From the NCBI RefSeq assembly GCF_017303275.1, contig NZ_JAFKOJ010000011.1:62001-126000 (forward strand): a DNA stretch of 64,000 bases, written 5' to 3'. The stretch comes from Bacillus sp. NTK034 (GTDB taxonomy: Bacteria > Bacillota > Bacilli > Bacillales > Cytobacillaceae). Positions 25,737-34,584 of this stretch are shown piece by piece (the stretch's first letter is position 1; every line of letters starts with the position of its first letter). Under the pieces are notes generated by a model. The model had not been told where the DNA came from. It did no database searches and saw nothing but the letters and a program-made list of their open reading frames with translations. A program made the translations under genes and the position numbers.

Positions 25737-26710
25737 TGCTTTTCCATCGCCTTTAATATCCTGATATCGGTAAGATAGCCATCAGATTTCAGCGGCACTT
25801 CTTCATCCCTAAGCCATTTTAAAATCAGCTCTACACTGAGGCTTCCCATTTTCTCAGGAGATTGTTCAATGATTCCATCAAGTTTTCCCTGAGTAAGCAG
25901 AGATATTGAATCCGGACCATCGTCAAAAGAATAGATATAATAAGGTTTTACCTGTGATCGCCTGCCAATTTCCTGAATCATCGCTCCGGCTATATTCGCC
26001 TTGATAGCTATGAAACTGTCAGCATCCGGGTTTTGATTCAGCATATTCTGAGTGGCAGCGATAATTTCCTCCCTAACATCAGTTGTTTCCGCATAGACTG
26101 TCTGGATATTTGGATAATCCTTCAGTACTTCATGAATGCCATCGAGGCGCTGCTGCTGATAAAACTCTTTATGCTTGTCGCCCATGAGAATAACTTTTCC
26201 CTCATGGCCCATATCGTCAAGAAGCTGTTCTGCAATTAACCGCCCGGCCAGATATTGATCCGAGCCGACGTACGTTTTTCTCAAGCTTTCAGATTTGGGC
26301 ACGTCATTGGCAATTGTAATAATTGGGATTCCATAAAAAGCAGCCTTAATCTTTGCTAAATCTTTGAATTCCTGTGTGTCCAGACCCTGAACAATGATGC
26401 CGTCCACTTTTGATTGAATGGCTACCTCCAATTTTTTTAAAAATTCCTCTTGATTCTTCCCATAGCTTCCCCAGACTTCCAGGCTTGCCCCGTCCTTCCG
26501 TGCTTGTTCCTGCGCAGCAATACCTGCCTTATCCCAGAAGGGGGTTTCTAATTCCTGCGTTATCAGGACCAGGCGATATTTCACTTTCTGGCCATCTGAT
26601 CCAGCTGGGAGATCCCACTCGGATGTAAACGCTTTCTTTGATAGCGTAAATGTAAAATAGCCAAGGACGATACATGTAAGACAAAATACAAAAATACCCG
26701 TTTTACGCAA
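25733..26710 (-). CDS. Membrane-anchored sugar-binding protein, XylFII-like sensor
   Basis: 325 residues. Starts MRKTGIFVFCLTCIVLGYFTFTLS, a single N-terminal membrane segment with no lipobox and no cleavable site, followed by a periplasmic-binding-protein fold (LVLITQELETPFWDKAGIAAQEQARKDGA, GIIVQGLDTQEF, VILMGDKHKEFYQQQRLDGI). The permanent anchor and its place ahead of a YesM/LytS kinase with ATGA overlap fit the XylFII role, an extracellular sugar sensor that hands the signal to the kinase. It is about 15-20 percent shorter than XylF transport proteins. The ligand is inferred from the xylF gene in the same operon. Confidence 0.82.
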   Translation of the reverse strand: MRKTGIFVFCLTCIVLGYFTFTLSKKAFTSEWDLPAGSDGQKVKYRLVLITQELETPFWDKAGIAAQEQARKDGASLEVWGSYGKNQEEFLKKLEVAIQSKVDGIIVQGLDTQEFKDLAKIKAAFYGIPIITIANDVPKSESLRKTYVGSDQYLAGRLIAEQLLDDMGHEGKVILMGDKHKEFYQQQRLDGIHEVLKDYPNIQTVYAETTDVREEIIAATQNMLNQNPDADSFIAIKANIAGAMIQEIGRRSQVKPYYIYSFDDGPDSISLLTQGKLDGIIEQSPEKMGSLSVELILKWLRDEEVPLKSDGYLTDIRILKAMEKQ

Positions 26711-26865
26711 GGCTGTATCTCCGTTTCCTAAGTATGAATAGTTAAATAATTTTAATCATATCACCTTTTTACGGCTTATAGAAGAGTTAGAAAGAGAGAG
26801 GATTGTCTGTTGTTAGCAGGAGGATAATCGGCGATTTAAGGAATGCTGCCTATCTTCATCATAAG

Positions 26866-26890
26866 GGCACCCTCTTGCCGGATGCCCATT
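26866..26890 (-). terminator. Possible terminator of the sugar ABC operon
   Basis: GGGCAtccgg...TGCCC stem 30 nt after the MmsB stop on the minus strand; T-run weak. The remainder of the gap to 26710 holds the promoter region of the sensor operon, where I see no clear consensus. Confidence 0.4.
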
Positions 26891-26920
26891 TCAAAACTGC
26901 TAATCCAGGAAACTGGTAAT

Positions 26921-28096
26921 CTATCCTCTCTTCTTACGGGTCATGACATCAAAGATCACAGCACCCGCCAATACGCCTCCGCGGATCATATACTGGAGGG
27001 AAACCCCCACACCGAGCAGATTCATGCCGCTTGATAAAGAGGCCATGACTACTGCACCGATAATGGCACCAGTGATTTTGCCCACGCCCCCTGCAGAAGA
27101 AACCCCGCCTACATAAGCAGCTGCAATGGCATCGAGTTCAAATAATGTCCCAGCTGTAGTGGTCGCTGACTGAAGGCGCGAGGTGAATAATATGCCGGAA
27201 AGGGCTGCCAGCATCCCCATTGAACCGAATACTATATACGTAATTTTATTTACATTGATTCCGCTCAAATGTGCCGCTTCCGGATTGCTTCCGACAGCAT
27301 ATATATGTCTTCCAAGCACGGTTTTCGTTGTCAGGAAGTGATAGATGACAACCACTAAAAGCATAATGACAACCGTCCAGGAAAACCCGTTGTAGCCTGC
27401 CAGGATCCAGGTAATATAGGAAATGATAGCAGAAACAAAAACTAATTTAATAATAAAAATCCCTTTTGACACTACCTCGAATTGATAGTTCATCTTGTTT
27501 TTCCGCGTGGTAATTTCACTGTATACATACAGCAATATAGCCAGTACACCGAGAATCAGTGTAAGGAGATGCAGTCCATTCACTTGCATAAGCGAAGGAA
27601 TGAATCCATTTCCGATTGCGTTAAATCCGTCATCCTTGATGATAATGGTCCCTGTTTTCTCTGTTACCTGAAGAAGTGCACCTCTAAAGATCAGCATTCC
27701 TGCTAGAGTAGCTACAAAGGAGGGGATGCCGAACTTTGCAACTAGCAGGCCATTGAATAATCCGACAAAAATACCCAGCACGAGGATAATCGGAATGGTG
27801 ATATAAAATGGCACTCCCATTCCCGTCAGGAGAATCGCAGCAATGGCTCCCAAAAAGCCGGCAACAAACCCGACTGAGAGGTCGATATGGCGAATCACGA
27901 TAACCAGAGTCATCCCCACTGCCAGGACAGCGATGTACCCCGTTGAATCAAGCAAATTACTTATATTTCGTGAAGACATAAACAGCCCGTCAGTCATAAT
28001 GGTGAAGGTGAGCATAATAACGAATAAGGCAATGTACATGCCGTAGTCACGGATATTATCCTTAAATAGCGATTTCGCTTCGTTTATAAATTCCAT
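26921..28096 (-). CDS. mmsB: Sugar ABC transporter permease (MmsB/GguB/XylH type)
   Basis: 391 residues with about ten membrane segments, typical of ribose/xylose-type permeases. Family features are GFVAGFLGAIAAILLTG, VLGRHIYAVGSNPEAAHLSGINV and AAAYVGGVSSAGGVGKITGAIIGA. It forms the membrane channel for the ChvE-MmsA complex. Last gene of the three-gene importer operon, 12 nt behind the ATPase gene. The multi-monosaccharide (ChvE/GguAB) subgroup handles xylose, arabinose, glucose, galactose and others; the xylF and YesN neighbours favour a pentose. Confidence 0.9.
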   Translation of the reverse strand: MEFINEAKSLFKDNIRDYGMYIALFVIMLTFTIMTDGLFMSSRNISNLLDSTGYIAVLAVGMTLVIVIRHIDLSVGFVAGFLGAIAAILLTGMGVPFYITIPIILVLGIFVGLFNGLLVAKFGIPSFVATLAGMLIFRGALLQVTEKTGTIIIKDDGFNAIGNGFIPSLMQVNGLHLLTLILGVLAILLYVYSEITTRKNKMNYQFEVVSKGIFIIKLVFVSAIISYITWILAGYNGFSWTVVIMLLVVVIYHFLTTKTVLGRHIYAVGSNPEAAHLSGINVNKITYIVFGSMGMLAALSGILFTSRLQSATTTAGTLFELDAIAAAYVGGVSSAGGVGKITGAIIGAVVMASLSSGMNLLGVGVSLQYMIRGGVLAGAVIFDVMTRKKRG

Positions 28097-28108
28097 ATAT
28101 TTTACCTC

Positions 28109-29629
28109 CTATTGCGTAGCAAGCTGCATAATACTTTCCTGACTTGCTTCTTCAATCGACAGCTCGCCTTTCATTTGGCCTTCCGCCATTACATAGACAC
28201 GATCGCTCATCCCAAGGACTTCACCCAGTTCTGAAGAAATCATAATGATGCTCATGCCTTCCTCAATCAATTGATTCATTATCGTATAAATTTCGAATTT
28301 TGCCCCAACATCAATGCCCCGCGTCGGCTCGTCCAGGATCAGCAATTTTGGCCCGACAAATAACCATTTGCCCAGGGACACTTTTTGCTGGTTCCCCCCG
28401 CTCAAATTGCCGACAATCTGTTCAAGGGAGGATGCTTTGATATACATGGACTTTTTATATTCCGTTGTTTCCTTCACTTCTTCGTTATCATTAATCACTC
28501 CATTTACAGCAACCCGTTTGAGGTTTGCTGCAGAAATGTTGTTTTTAATATCCTGTATTAAAAACAGGCCGTCCCCTTTTCGGTCTTCCGTTACGTACGC
28601 AATCCCTGACCTGATGGCGTCACTCGGATGCTTCAGCGTTTTTGGAACGCCATCCACCAATAGTTCGCCTTGTAATTTATAAGATTTTGGATTTCCGAAA
28701 ATACTCAGGGCAAGTTCTGTCCTGCCTGACCCCATCAAGCCCGCAATCCCGACAATTTCTCCTTTCTTAACATGAAAATTAACATCTTTTACAACCTGCC
28801 TGCCCAAATGCACAGCATACGCAGACCAGCTGCGGAGCTCAAGTACAGGATCGCCAAATGTTTTGTTCATCCTCTTCGGATAAATATCTTCAATTTCCCT
28901 GCCAACCATGTTTTTAATAATGACATTTTCAGAGATTTCGCCTTTTGCTGCGTCCAGAGTACAAATGGTTTGGCCGTCACGAAGCACCGTAGCCTTATCT
29001 GCAATCGAGATGACTTCTTTCAGCTTATGGGAGATCATGATGCACGTAATTCCCTGCTCTTTCAGCTCACCTAACAGATTCAGCAGATTTTCGCTGTCAT
29101 CCTCATTAAGTGCTGCAGTCGGCTCATCCAGGATAAGCAGTTTCACATCCTTGCTTAAAGCTTTGGCAATTTCGACTAATTGCTGTTTTCCAACGCTCAG
29201 ATCTTTTACGAGTGTTTCAGGGTTCACATCGAGCTTAACCTTTTCCAGCATTTTTTTAGCTTCAGCAATAGTCCGGTTCCAATCGACGATTCCGCCTTGC
29301 CTCATTTCATTGCCCGCAAATATATTTTCATAGACTGTGAGATCAGGAAACAATGCAAGCTCCTGGTATATAATGACGATTCCTGCTTTTACACTGTCAC
29401 TGATCTTGTTGAATTGCTGCACACTGCCCTCAAATACAATATCCCCCTGGTAGGTGCCATAAGGATACACGCCACTGAGTACCTTCATCAGAGTGGATTT
29501 ACCCGCTCCGTTTTCACCGATCAAGCAGTGGATCTCACCTTTTTCCACCTTGAAATTGACATTGCTGAGCGCTTTGACACCTGTAAATTCCTTGGAAATC
29601 CCGTGCATTTCCAAAATACTTTCGCTCAT
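28109..29629 (-). CDS. mmsA: Sugar ABC transporter ATP-binding protein (MmsA/GguA/XylG type)
   Basis: 506 residues with two tandem ATPase domains, as in RbsA/XylG. Domain 1 has Walker A GENGAGKST (residues 38-46), signature LSVGKQQLVEIAKAL and Walker B LLILDEPTAAL. Domain 2 has a degenerate P-loop region GLMGSGRTELAL, signature LSGGNQQKVSLGKWL and LLILDEPTRGIDVG. The start at 29629 is placed by GGGGGGAGTTATA; a longer frame to 29686 would run into the intergenic hairpin. It energises the MmsB permease. An 84-nt gap containing a large stem-loop separates it from the ChvE gene. Confidence 0.93.
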   Translation of the reverse strand: MSESILEMHGISKEFTGVKALSNVNFKVEKGEIHCLIGENGAGKSTLMKVLSGVYPYGTYQGDIVFEGSVQQFNKISDSVKAGIVIIYQELALFPDLTVYENIFAGNEMRQGGIVDWNRTIAEAKKMLEKVKLDVNPETLVKDLSVGKQQLVEIAKALSKDVKLLILDEPTAALNEDDSENLLNLLGELKEQGITCIMISHKLKEVISIADKATVLRDGQTICTLDAAKGEISENVIIKNMVGREIEDIYPKRMNKTFGDPVLELRSWSAYAVHLGRQVVKDVNFHVKKGEIVGIAGLMGSGRTELALSIFGNPKSYKLQGELLVDGVPKTLKHPSDAIRSGIAYVTEDRKGDGLFLIQDIKNNISAANLKRVAVNGVINDNEEVKETTEYKKSMYIKASSLEQIVGNLSGGNQQKVSLGKWLFVGPKLLILDEPTRGIDVGAKFEIYTIMNQLIEEGMSIIMISSELGEVLGMSDRVYVMAEGQMKGELSIEEASQESIMQLATQ

Positions 29630-29665
29630 TATAACTCCCCCCTTAGCCATACAGCTAATCAGAAG

Positions 29666-29701
29666 GAGAAATAGTGATAGACGCATCTATCACTATTTCT
29701 C
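29666..29701 (-). other. Intercistronic stem-loop between chvE and mmsA
   Basis: A 16-bp perfect inverted repeat (29666-29681 with 29686-29701) and a 4-nt loop. There is no T-run on the minus strand beyond it. The usual role of such structures is to protect the upstream binding-protein message or to reduce downstream transcription, so that the binding protein is made in excess. Confidence 0.65.
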
Positions 29702-29713
29702 GTCCTTTATTGA

Positions 29714-30820
29714 TTAAAGTCCTGTAAATTCATCAGCTTTATAGTATTCAGAATCAATCAGTTCTTTTTTCACGTTATCTTTGTCGACAACGATTACATC
29801 TGTTTGCTTTGCTTTAGCTTCAACCTTGCCGTTATCGTAAGATCCGGTTGTCTCAGGGTCCTTGTCTTCAAGGATATCAATCGCCATACCCATTGCATCT
29901 TTAACGAGAGTACGAACATCCTTGAATACTGTCATGGATTGCTTTTCATCAATAACATACTGAATGGAAGCTTTCTCTGCATCCTGGCCTGTTACAAGAT
30001 AGCTGGATACTGCGCTGTCAGTTCCAAAGACATCTGCAATGGAACGGGCAGTTCCGTCGTTCGGAGCAAGAATGGCCACATCGCCTTTCATATCATCAGA
30101 AGCTGCTGTCAAATGCGTTTGTGCTTTGTTCTTCGCTTCGTTCGGATCCCAGTTCGTTGTCACCTGTCCAATAATTTTGCTTAGCTGATCACGGGACAGA
30201 TCAGCTGTATCTTTCAAAGCTTCAGCTTCGCTTGAGTTAGCAATCTTGAATGTCCCATCTGCAATTTTAGGCTGTAGCACACTCCATGCTCCCTGGAAGA
30301 ACAAGAAGGCATTATTATCAGAAGCAGCTCCGGCGTACAGGTACAGAGGCACGTCCTTGCCCTTTGCGTTGTCAACTAAATATTGCGCCTGTGCAGCTCC
30401 TACCGCAAGGCTGTCAAATGTTACGTAGTAATCAATAGCATCTGTATTGGTAATTAAACGGTCATAGGAAATGACTTTTACGCCATCTTTCTTTGCAGCC
30501 TCCACCGCTGCAGCAGCTGCATCTCCATCTTGCGGACAGATAATCAGCACATCAATCCCTTTGTTCAGCAATGTTTCTACATTTTCTTTTTCCTTAGCCG
30601 AAGAGCCCTGGCTAAACAAAATCTCTGTTGTATATTCCGTTCCTTTTAACGCATCTTTAAATCTTTGCTCATCCTGAACCCATCTAGGCTCATCTTTCGT
30701 TGGCAAAACGATTCCGACACTCACTTCACTGCTGCTGCCGCCAGTGCCCTGGCTGCATCCTGCTGCAATAAACGCAAACATCATCAGCATAAGAGAAATG
30801 ACTTTCCACTTTCTTTTCAT
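29714..30820 (-). CDS. chvE: ChvE-type multiple monosaccharide binding lipoprotein
   Basis: 368 residues. The signal peptide ends in lipobox IAAGC, lipidated Cys22. The mature part has the pentose/hexose-binding fold: VSVGIVLPTKDEPRWVQDEQRFKDAL, VKVISYDRLITNTDAIDYYVTFDSLAVGAAQAQYL and LVTGQDAEKASIQYVIDEKQSMTVFKDVRTL. ChvE proteins bind xylose, arabinose, galactose and related sugars and feed an MmsAB/GguAB importer, whose genes follow here. Start ATG with GGGGGAAAAAG upstream. A CRE lies 73 nt upstream of the start and the operon is expected to be under YesN control as well. Confidence 0.92.
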   Translation of the reverse strand: MKRKWKVISLMLMMFAFIAAGCSQGTGGSSSEVSVGIVLPTKDEPRWVQDEQRFKDALKGTEYTTEILFSQGSSAKEKENVETLLNKGIDVLIICPQDGDAAAAAVEAAKKDGVKVISYDRLITNTDAIDYYVTFDSLAVGAAQAQYLVDNAKGKDVPLYLYAGAASDNNAFLFFQGAWSVLQPKIADGTFKIANSSEAEALKDTADLSRDQLSKIIGQVTTNWDPNEAKNKAQTHLTAASDDMKGDVAILAPNDGTARSIADVFGTDSAVSSYLVTGQDAEKASIQYVIDEKQSMTVFKDVRTLVKDAMGMAIDILEDKDPETTGSYDNGKVEAKAKQTDVIVVDKDNVKKELIDSEYYKADEFTGL

Positions 30821-30892
30821 TTCTTTTTCCCCCTTTATAATGGATAAAAATTACCTGCCTACAGGAAAAATTATAACTTTATTACCAGTCCG

Positions 30893-30906
30893 TGAAAGCG
30901 TTATCA
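30893..30906 (-). promoter_or_regulatory. Candidate CRE in the chvE leader
   Basis: TGAAAGCGTTATCA matches the CRE consensus TGWAANCGNTNWCA; it lies between the probable promoter and the ChvE start, a typical repression position. Confidence 0.6.
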
Positions 30907-31027
30907 CTAGCACTCTTTTAATATCACCTGTAATTTTTTATACTTAATCCAATCACAAAATCTCTACTTTTGCTTCAGCATTTTATTATTTTCTCAATTA
31001 AAAAAGACAGCCTGCAAAAGCTGCCCA

Positions 31028-31058
31028 TAAAAAAATGCGTTAATCCAAAGATCAACGC
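31028..31058 (-). terminator. Terminator of the TerC-family gene
   Basis: GCGTT/AACGC stem on the minus strand followed by a seven-T run. Confidence 0.6.
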
Positions 31059-31066
31059 AAATCTCT

Positions 31067-31840
31067 TTATAAAGCTTCACCCTCAGTTTGCTTTTTACCC
31101 GGCGCAAACCAGCCAAACAGAGCAATGGCCACCAATACGCCATAAAAGACCAGTGTCCATCCTGTACTATGAGGAAAATGATGGTCAAGGACACCGATAT
31201 CCTCATGGGCAAGTGTGATAACAGCAAGTTTGACACCCACCCAGGCAACAATCGCATAAGCTGTTGTTTCCAATGCCGGGCGTTTGGCAAGGAGCTTCAC
31301 AAACCAGGTTGCAGCAAACTTAATCAGAATCAGTCCGGCAATCCCGCCAAGCACCACTACAATAAACTGGCCGCCATCCATGCCGCCGAAATCATCAAGC
31401 GGTGAATCCGGCAGACCAAGTGCCAGCGCCACAGCAGCAAGAATCGAATCGATGGCAAAGGCAAGATCGGCTAATGCAATCTTCCCCACAGTAGGCCAAA
31501 ATCCTTTCCCGGCTGCTTCTTCCTTCACATCCTCACGAATATTTTCATTTTCTTTCCCGAACTTAGCCTTAATCACATGTTTTAAGCCAAGGTACAATAG
31601 ATAGGCAGCCCCAATCGCCTGGATCTGCCATACGTTTGCAATAAATGATATGGCAAATAGCGCACCAAACCGGAAAACGAAAGCCATAATTATTCCGTAA
31701 TTTATCGCCCTTTTCTTCTGATCTTCCGGTAAATGCTTCGCTATGACGGCTAAGACAAGAGCATTGTCAGCCGACAGCAATCCTTCCAGTCCAATTAATA
31801 TCAATAATGCCCAGGCATACTCGAGCCAAATAGACTCCAT
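31067..31840 (-). CDS. TerC-family membrane protein, probable Mn(II) exporter
   Basis: 257 residues with about seven membrane segments. GLEGLLSADNALVLAVIAKHL near residue 13 and ALADLAFAIDSILAAVA near 118 hold the conserved Asp residues of the TerC metal-binding core. The size and opening (MESIWLEYAWALLIL) resemble Bacillus YceF/YkoY, which export manganese and help metallate secreted proteins. The start at 31840 is set by AAGGAGTGTCGCGG; the ATG at 31864 lacks a site. No yybP-ykoY riboswitch fits into the short upstream gap. Its neighbour is a manganese catalase, suggesting a manganese theme. Confidence 0.87.
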   Translation of the reverse strand: MESIWLEYAWALLILIGLEGLLSADNALVLAVIAKHLPEDQKKRAINYGIIMAFVFRFGALFAISFIANVWQIQAIGAAYLLYLGLKHVIKAKFGKENENIREDVKEEAAGKGFWPTVGKIALADLAFAIDSILAAVALALGLPDSPLDDFGGMDGGQFIVVVLGGIAGLILIKFAATWFVKLLAKRPALETTAYAIVAWVGVKLAVITLAHEDIGVLDHHFPHSTGWTLVFYGVLVAIALFGWFAPGKKQTEGEAL

Positions 31841-31940
31841 CCGCGACACTCCTTTCAGGAACAAAAATGTTCTTCATTGATTCGATAACTATAGATTCCC
31901 CAAAAATGCTGGAGGAAACCTTAAAAATATATAAACAAAT

Positions 31941-31962
31941 GGCGTCCTATATTCAGGACGCC
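31941..31962 (-). terminator. Terminator of the manganese catalase gene
   Basis: GGCGTCCT/AGGACGCC stem 11 nt after the stop codon. Confidence 0.8.
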
Positions 31963-31973
31963 AGAAGAAAAAA

Positions 31974-32831
31974 CTAATTATTTAAATCAAAAAGCCCCGG
32001 CGCATGCTCATTTGGCATATCAGGCATTTCAGGTACAGGATAGCCTTTTGGCGGTTCTACCACGGCAAGGTCTCCGCCATTTCTGCTTGGAGTGGTCCCC
32101 TGAAAAACTTCACCGATCCGGGTATCATCAAGCCTGAAATTAAACTGGGCATTGTGGAAGCCCATTTCCACATATTTTCGGCATTCAGGGTATTTATTTA
32201 AATCGTAATTAGGAATCGGGAATATTTTGCCCCAATTCACTCCTAGCGTTTCCAGTGCTTTTGCAAAAGCATTTTGATGGGCATTATCCCGGACAATCAG
32301 GAAGGCAATCGTCTCTCTTAGCGTCTTATTGCTGCTCATCTCGTAAATTCTTGATTTCTGGAGAACACCCGTCGATTCAAGAACCACATTATTCAGGAGG
32401 TTGGCCACCAGGTTGCCATGGTCATATACCCATGAGCCGTTCCACGGGTTGCCGCCAGCATCGACAGGAAGAGATGCCTTTGCCCCCATAATGAAATGAT
32501 GCGGATTCGCTCCACCCTGGATCACATCATCCAATGGAGCTCCATCTGCAGCCTGATTGCCGGGCATATTCCCTCCCGCTTCATTCAGGAGCTGATTAAT
32601 CGTAGTTTGAACGAGTTCGACATGGCTTAGCTCTTCCAAAAACACACCTCTGATCAGATCACGATATTGCTTCGCTTTTCCTCTGAAATTTGCGCTCTGG
32701 AATGAAAACTGCATCAGCGTCCTCATTTCGCCAAACTGTCCGCCCAATGCCTCCTGCAGTACTCTCGCCGCATGAGGATCCGGTTTATCAGGTACTATCA
32801 TATTAATTAAATCTTCTTTATAAAAGTACAT
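31974..32831 (-). CDS. Manganese (non-haem) catalase
   Basis: 285 residues from ATG 32831 (AAGGAG 10 nt upstream; ATG 32837 or TTG 32840 are possible alternatives). A ferritin-like four-helix bundle with di-manganese ligands: E in GGQFGEMRTLMQFSFQS, E and H in VFLEELSHVELVQTT, then EST in VVLESTGVLQ and DNAHQNAF. The C-terminal tail is proline-rich. The enzyme dismutates hydrogen peroxide without haem. Related Bacillus proteins are YdbD, YjqC and the spore-coat CotJC; this one is of the larger YdbD type. It follows the erythromycin-esterase homologue by about 45 nt and may be expressed with it. Confidence 0.93.
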   Translation of the reverse strand: MYFYKEDLINMIVPDKPDPHAARVLQEALGGQFGEMRTLMQFSFQSANFRGKAKQYRDLIRGVFLEELSHVELVQTTINQLLNEAGGNMPGNQAADGAPLDDVIQGGANPHHFIMGAKASLPVDAGGNPWNGSWVYDHGNLVANLLNNVVLESTGVLQKSRIYEMSSNKTLRETIAFLIVRDNAHQNAFAKALETLGVNWGKIFPIPNYDLNKYPECRKYVEMGFHNAQFNFRLDDTRIGEVFQGTTPSRNGGDLAVVEPPKGYPVPEMPDMPNEHAPGLFDLNN

Positions 32832-32877
32832 GTTCATCAATCTCCTTATTCCAGCATTCTTAATTAGAATGCCTGGC

Positions 32878-34086
32878 CTAAGGCAGGCTATTCATAAAAT
32901 AAACAGGCGGCTTAACCTTCCTGCAAAACATGATACCGTCATAGTGCTCTTGCGGATAGATGGCAATGGGCAGCTGCCCCATCATGCCGGCTTCGAGGAG
33001 CCGCCATCTCCGATTCAGCCAGTTCCGTTTAGGAAGCCCCTTTTCACATAAAGGTACAAAACTGTCATGTCCACAGGCATCCATAAACAAACTTTCCAAC
33101 TGCCTTTTAGATACAACAATAGGAAAGTTCACTCGAAGCAAGGAGGCAAACTCTCCCTCTCCAGCATAAAAACCTATGGAATATACCTGATCCCCATAGC
33201 ATTTTGTAAGCAGCTGCCCGACATTCGTGATACCAAACAGCTTAGAGGCCACGGTTTTGCTTTTTCTAATATGAAAATTATGAGCCCATACAATGACCTT
33301 TTCTCCATTGTAATACTCTTCTAATAACCATTGCAGGTTTCTGAACATATACGTTCCCCGCATGACGCCGGAAGAAATCCAGCTTTTTGAATTGATTTCC
33401 AGCCACTGCAGCCGATTTTCGAGTCCCTTCCTAATAATGTGAAAGATCTTTTCTTTTTTCCAATCGGCTTCTTCCAATCTGTACTCAAAAAGTTCCAGAC
33501 TTGAATGATATATATCCATACACATTTGTATCTTTGCTTTAATCTTCTTAGGTATTTTCGTTTGTCCCCCTATCTCCTTATCAATGTTGAAAAATACTGT
33601 TTCTGCCTGATGAATGGAAGCATATAGTTCTTCCTCTGTATGAATCTTGAGCCATTCCAGCATGTTTTGCGAGATCAGCGGGTATGCAGGCTGAATATCC
33701 ATTCCAGCGAGATGCATCTCATTGGCCCATGTTTCCTGAAATAAAGGAAGCATTTCTTCATTATGATAAATATCCAGCAGTCCGTGCTGGATTTGTTCCC
33801 TGGCAGGCAGGCCTTTCAATGTTCTTCTGCAAAATACCGCTTCAAGCAGACCGCTCTCGAGAATAACTACATTAAATCCATGGACACTATGCAAATACTT
33901 AATCATATTGATTTTGGCTGTGTAAAAGTCACCGACTCCATGGCTGCTCTCTCCCAGCAGTACAATCCTTTTCCCCTCAACATATTGATCCATACAGGCG
34001 AAATCAGATGGATCAGATATTTCACAGCTCTTGCTGGCTATCTGATCTATCCAAAGTAATTTTGTTTTTTGTGTTATGTAATTCAT
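32878..34086 (-). CDS. Erythromycin esterase-family protein
   Basis: 402 residues. The family motif LLGESSHGVGDFY (Glu46, His49) near the N-terminus, VVILESGLLEAVFC near 73 and the later WAHNFHIRKSK are conserved active-site segments of the Ere-like clan. EreA/EreC open the macrolide lactone ring, but most Bacillus homologues (YbfO-like and others) are not proven resistance enzymes, so resistance should not be assumed. No signal peptide is evident. The first gene of a possible two-gene unit with the manganese catalase. Confidence 0.87.
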   Translation of the reverse strand: MNYITQKTKLLWIDQIASKSCEISDPSDFACMDQYVEGKRIVLLGESSHGVGDFYTAKINMIKYLHSVHGFNVVILESGLLEAVFCRRTLKGLPAREQIQHGLLDIYHNEEMLPLFQETWANEMHLAGMDIQPAYPLISQNMLEWLKIHTEEELYASIHQAETVFFNIDKEIGGQTKIPKKIKAKIQMCMDIYHSSLELFEYRLEEADWKKEKIFHIIRKGLENRLQWLEINSKSWISSGVMRGTYMFRNLQWLLEEYYNGEKVIVWAHNFHIRKSKTVASKLFGITNVGQLLTKCYGDQVYSIGFYAGEGEFASLLRVNFPIVVSKRQLESLFMDACGHDSFVPLCEKGLPKRNWLNRRWRLLEAGMMGQLPIAIYPQEHYDGIMFCRKVKPPVYFMNSLP

Positions 34087-34259
34087 AACAAGGCCTCCAT
34101 CATAATGCCGGGGAAAATTCCCCTATTAAGAATATATCTATGTTTACGAATTGGAAATAAATTGGTTTCATTTATTCTTTTATTCATATACTTGGCAAAA
34201 GGAACCTTCGAAAAGGTAAAATAAACTGAATCCATTCGGAGAAGAAACGGGGAGACTTT

Positions 34260-34583
34260 ATGAATGCCTATTTACTTTTAGCATTAGCCATTGTAAGTGA
34301 AGTGTTTGGCAGCTCCTTGCTTAAAGCAGCAGACGGATTTAAAAAGCTCCTGCCATCCATTGGTGTAATCATTGGATACGGTGTCGCTTTTTATGCGCTA
34401 TCTTTATCGTTAAAAACGCTGCCTCTCGGCGTAGCCTATGCGATTTGGGCTGGCCTCGGGACTGTGCTGACAGCCTTAGTCGGAGTCACCATCTATAAAG
34501 AAAATGTAAATGGCAAAAAATTTCTGGGACTGGCTTTAATAGTTGGAGGAGTCATTTTATTGAATAGCGGTGGAGGCCATTAA
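34260..34583 (+). CDS. Small multidrug resistance (SMR) family efflux subunit 1
   Basis: 107 residues, four membrane segments. The essential Glu14 is in ALAIVSEVFGSSLLKAADGF, and the GVAYAIWAGLGTVLTALVG segment near residue 57 is typical of the Qac/EbrA type. It works as an asymmetric pair with the next gene, as in EbrAB and YvdRS, exporting cationic drugs by proton exchange. Start with ACGGGGAGACTTT upstream. The second subunit gene begins 2 nt after its stop. Confidence 0.9.
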   Translation: MNAYLLLALAIVSEVFGSSLLKAADGFKKLLPSIGVIIGYGVAFYALSLSLKTLPLGVAYAIWAGLGTVLTALVGVTIYKENVNGKKFLGLALIVGGVILLNSGGGH

Positions 34584-34584
34584 T

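Noticed and set aside
32878-34086. Claim of macrolide resistance from the erythromycin-esterase homologue
   Set aside because: Family membership alone does not show macrolide hydrolysis; most Bacillus relatives are untested.
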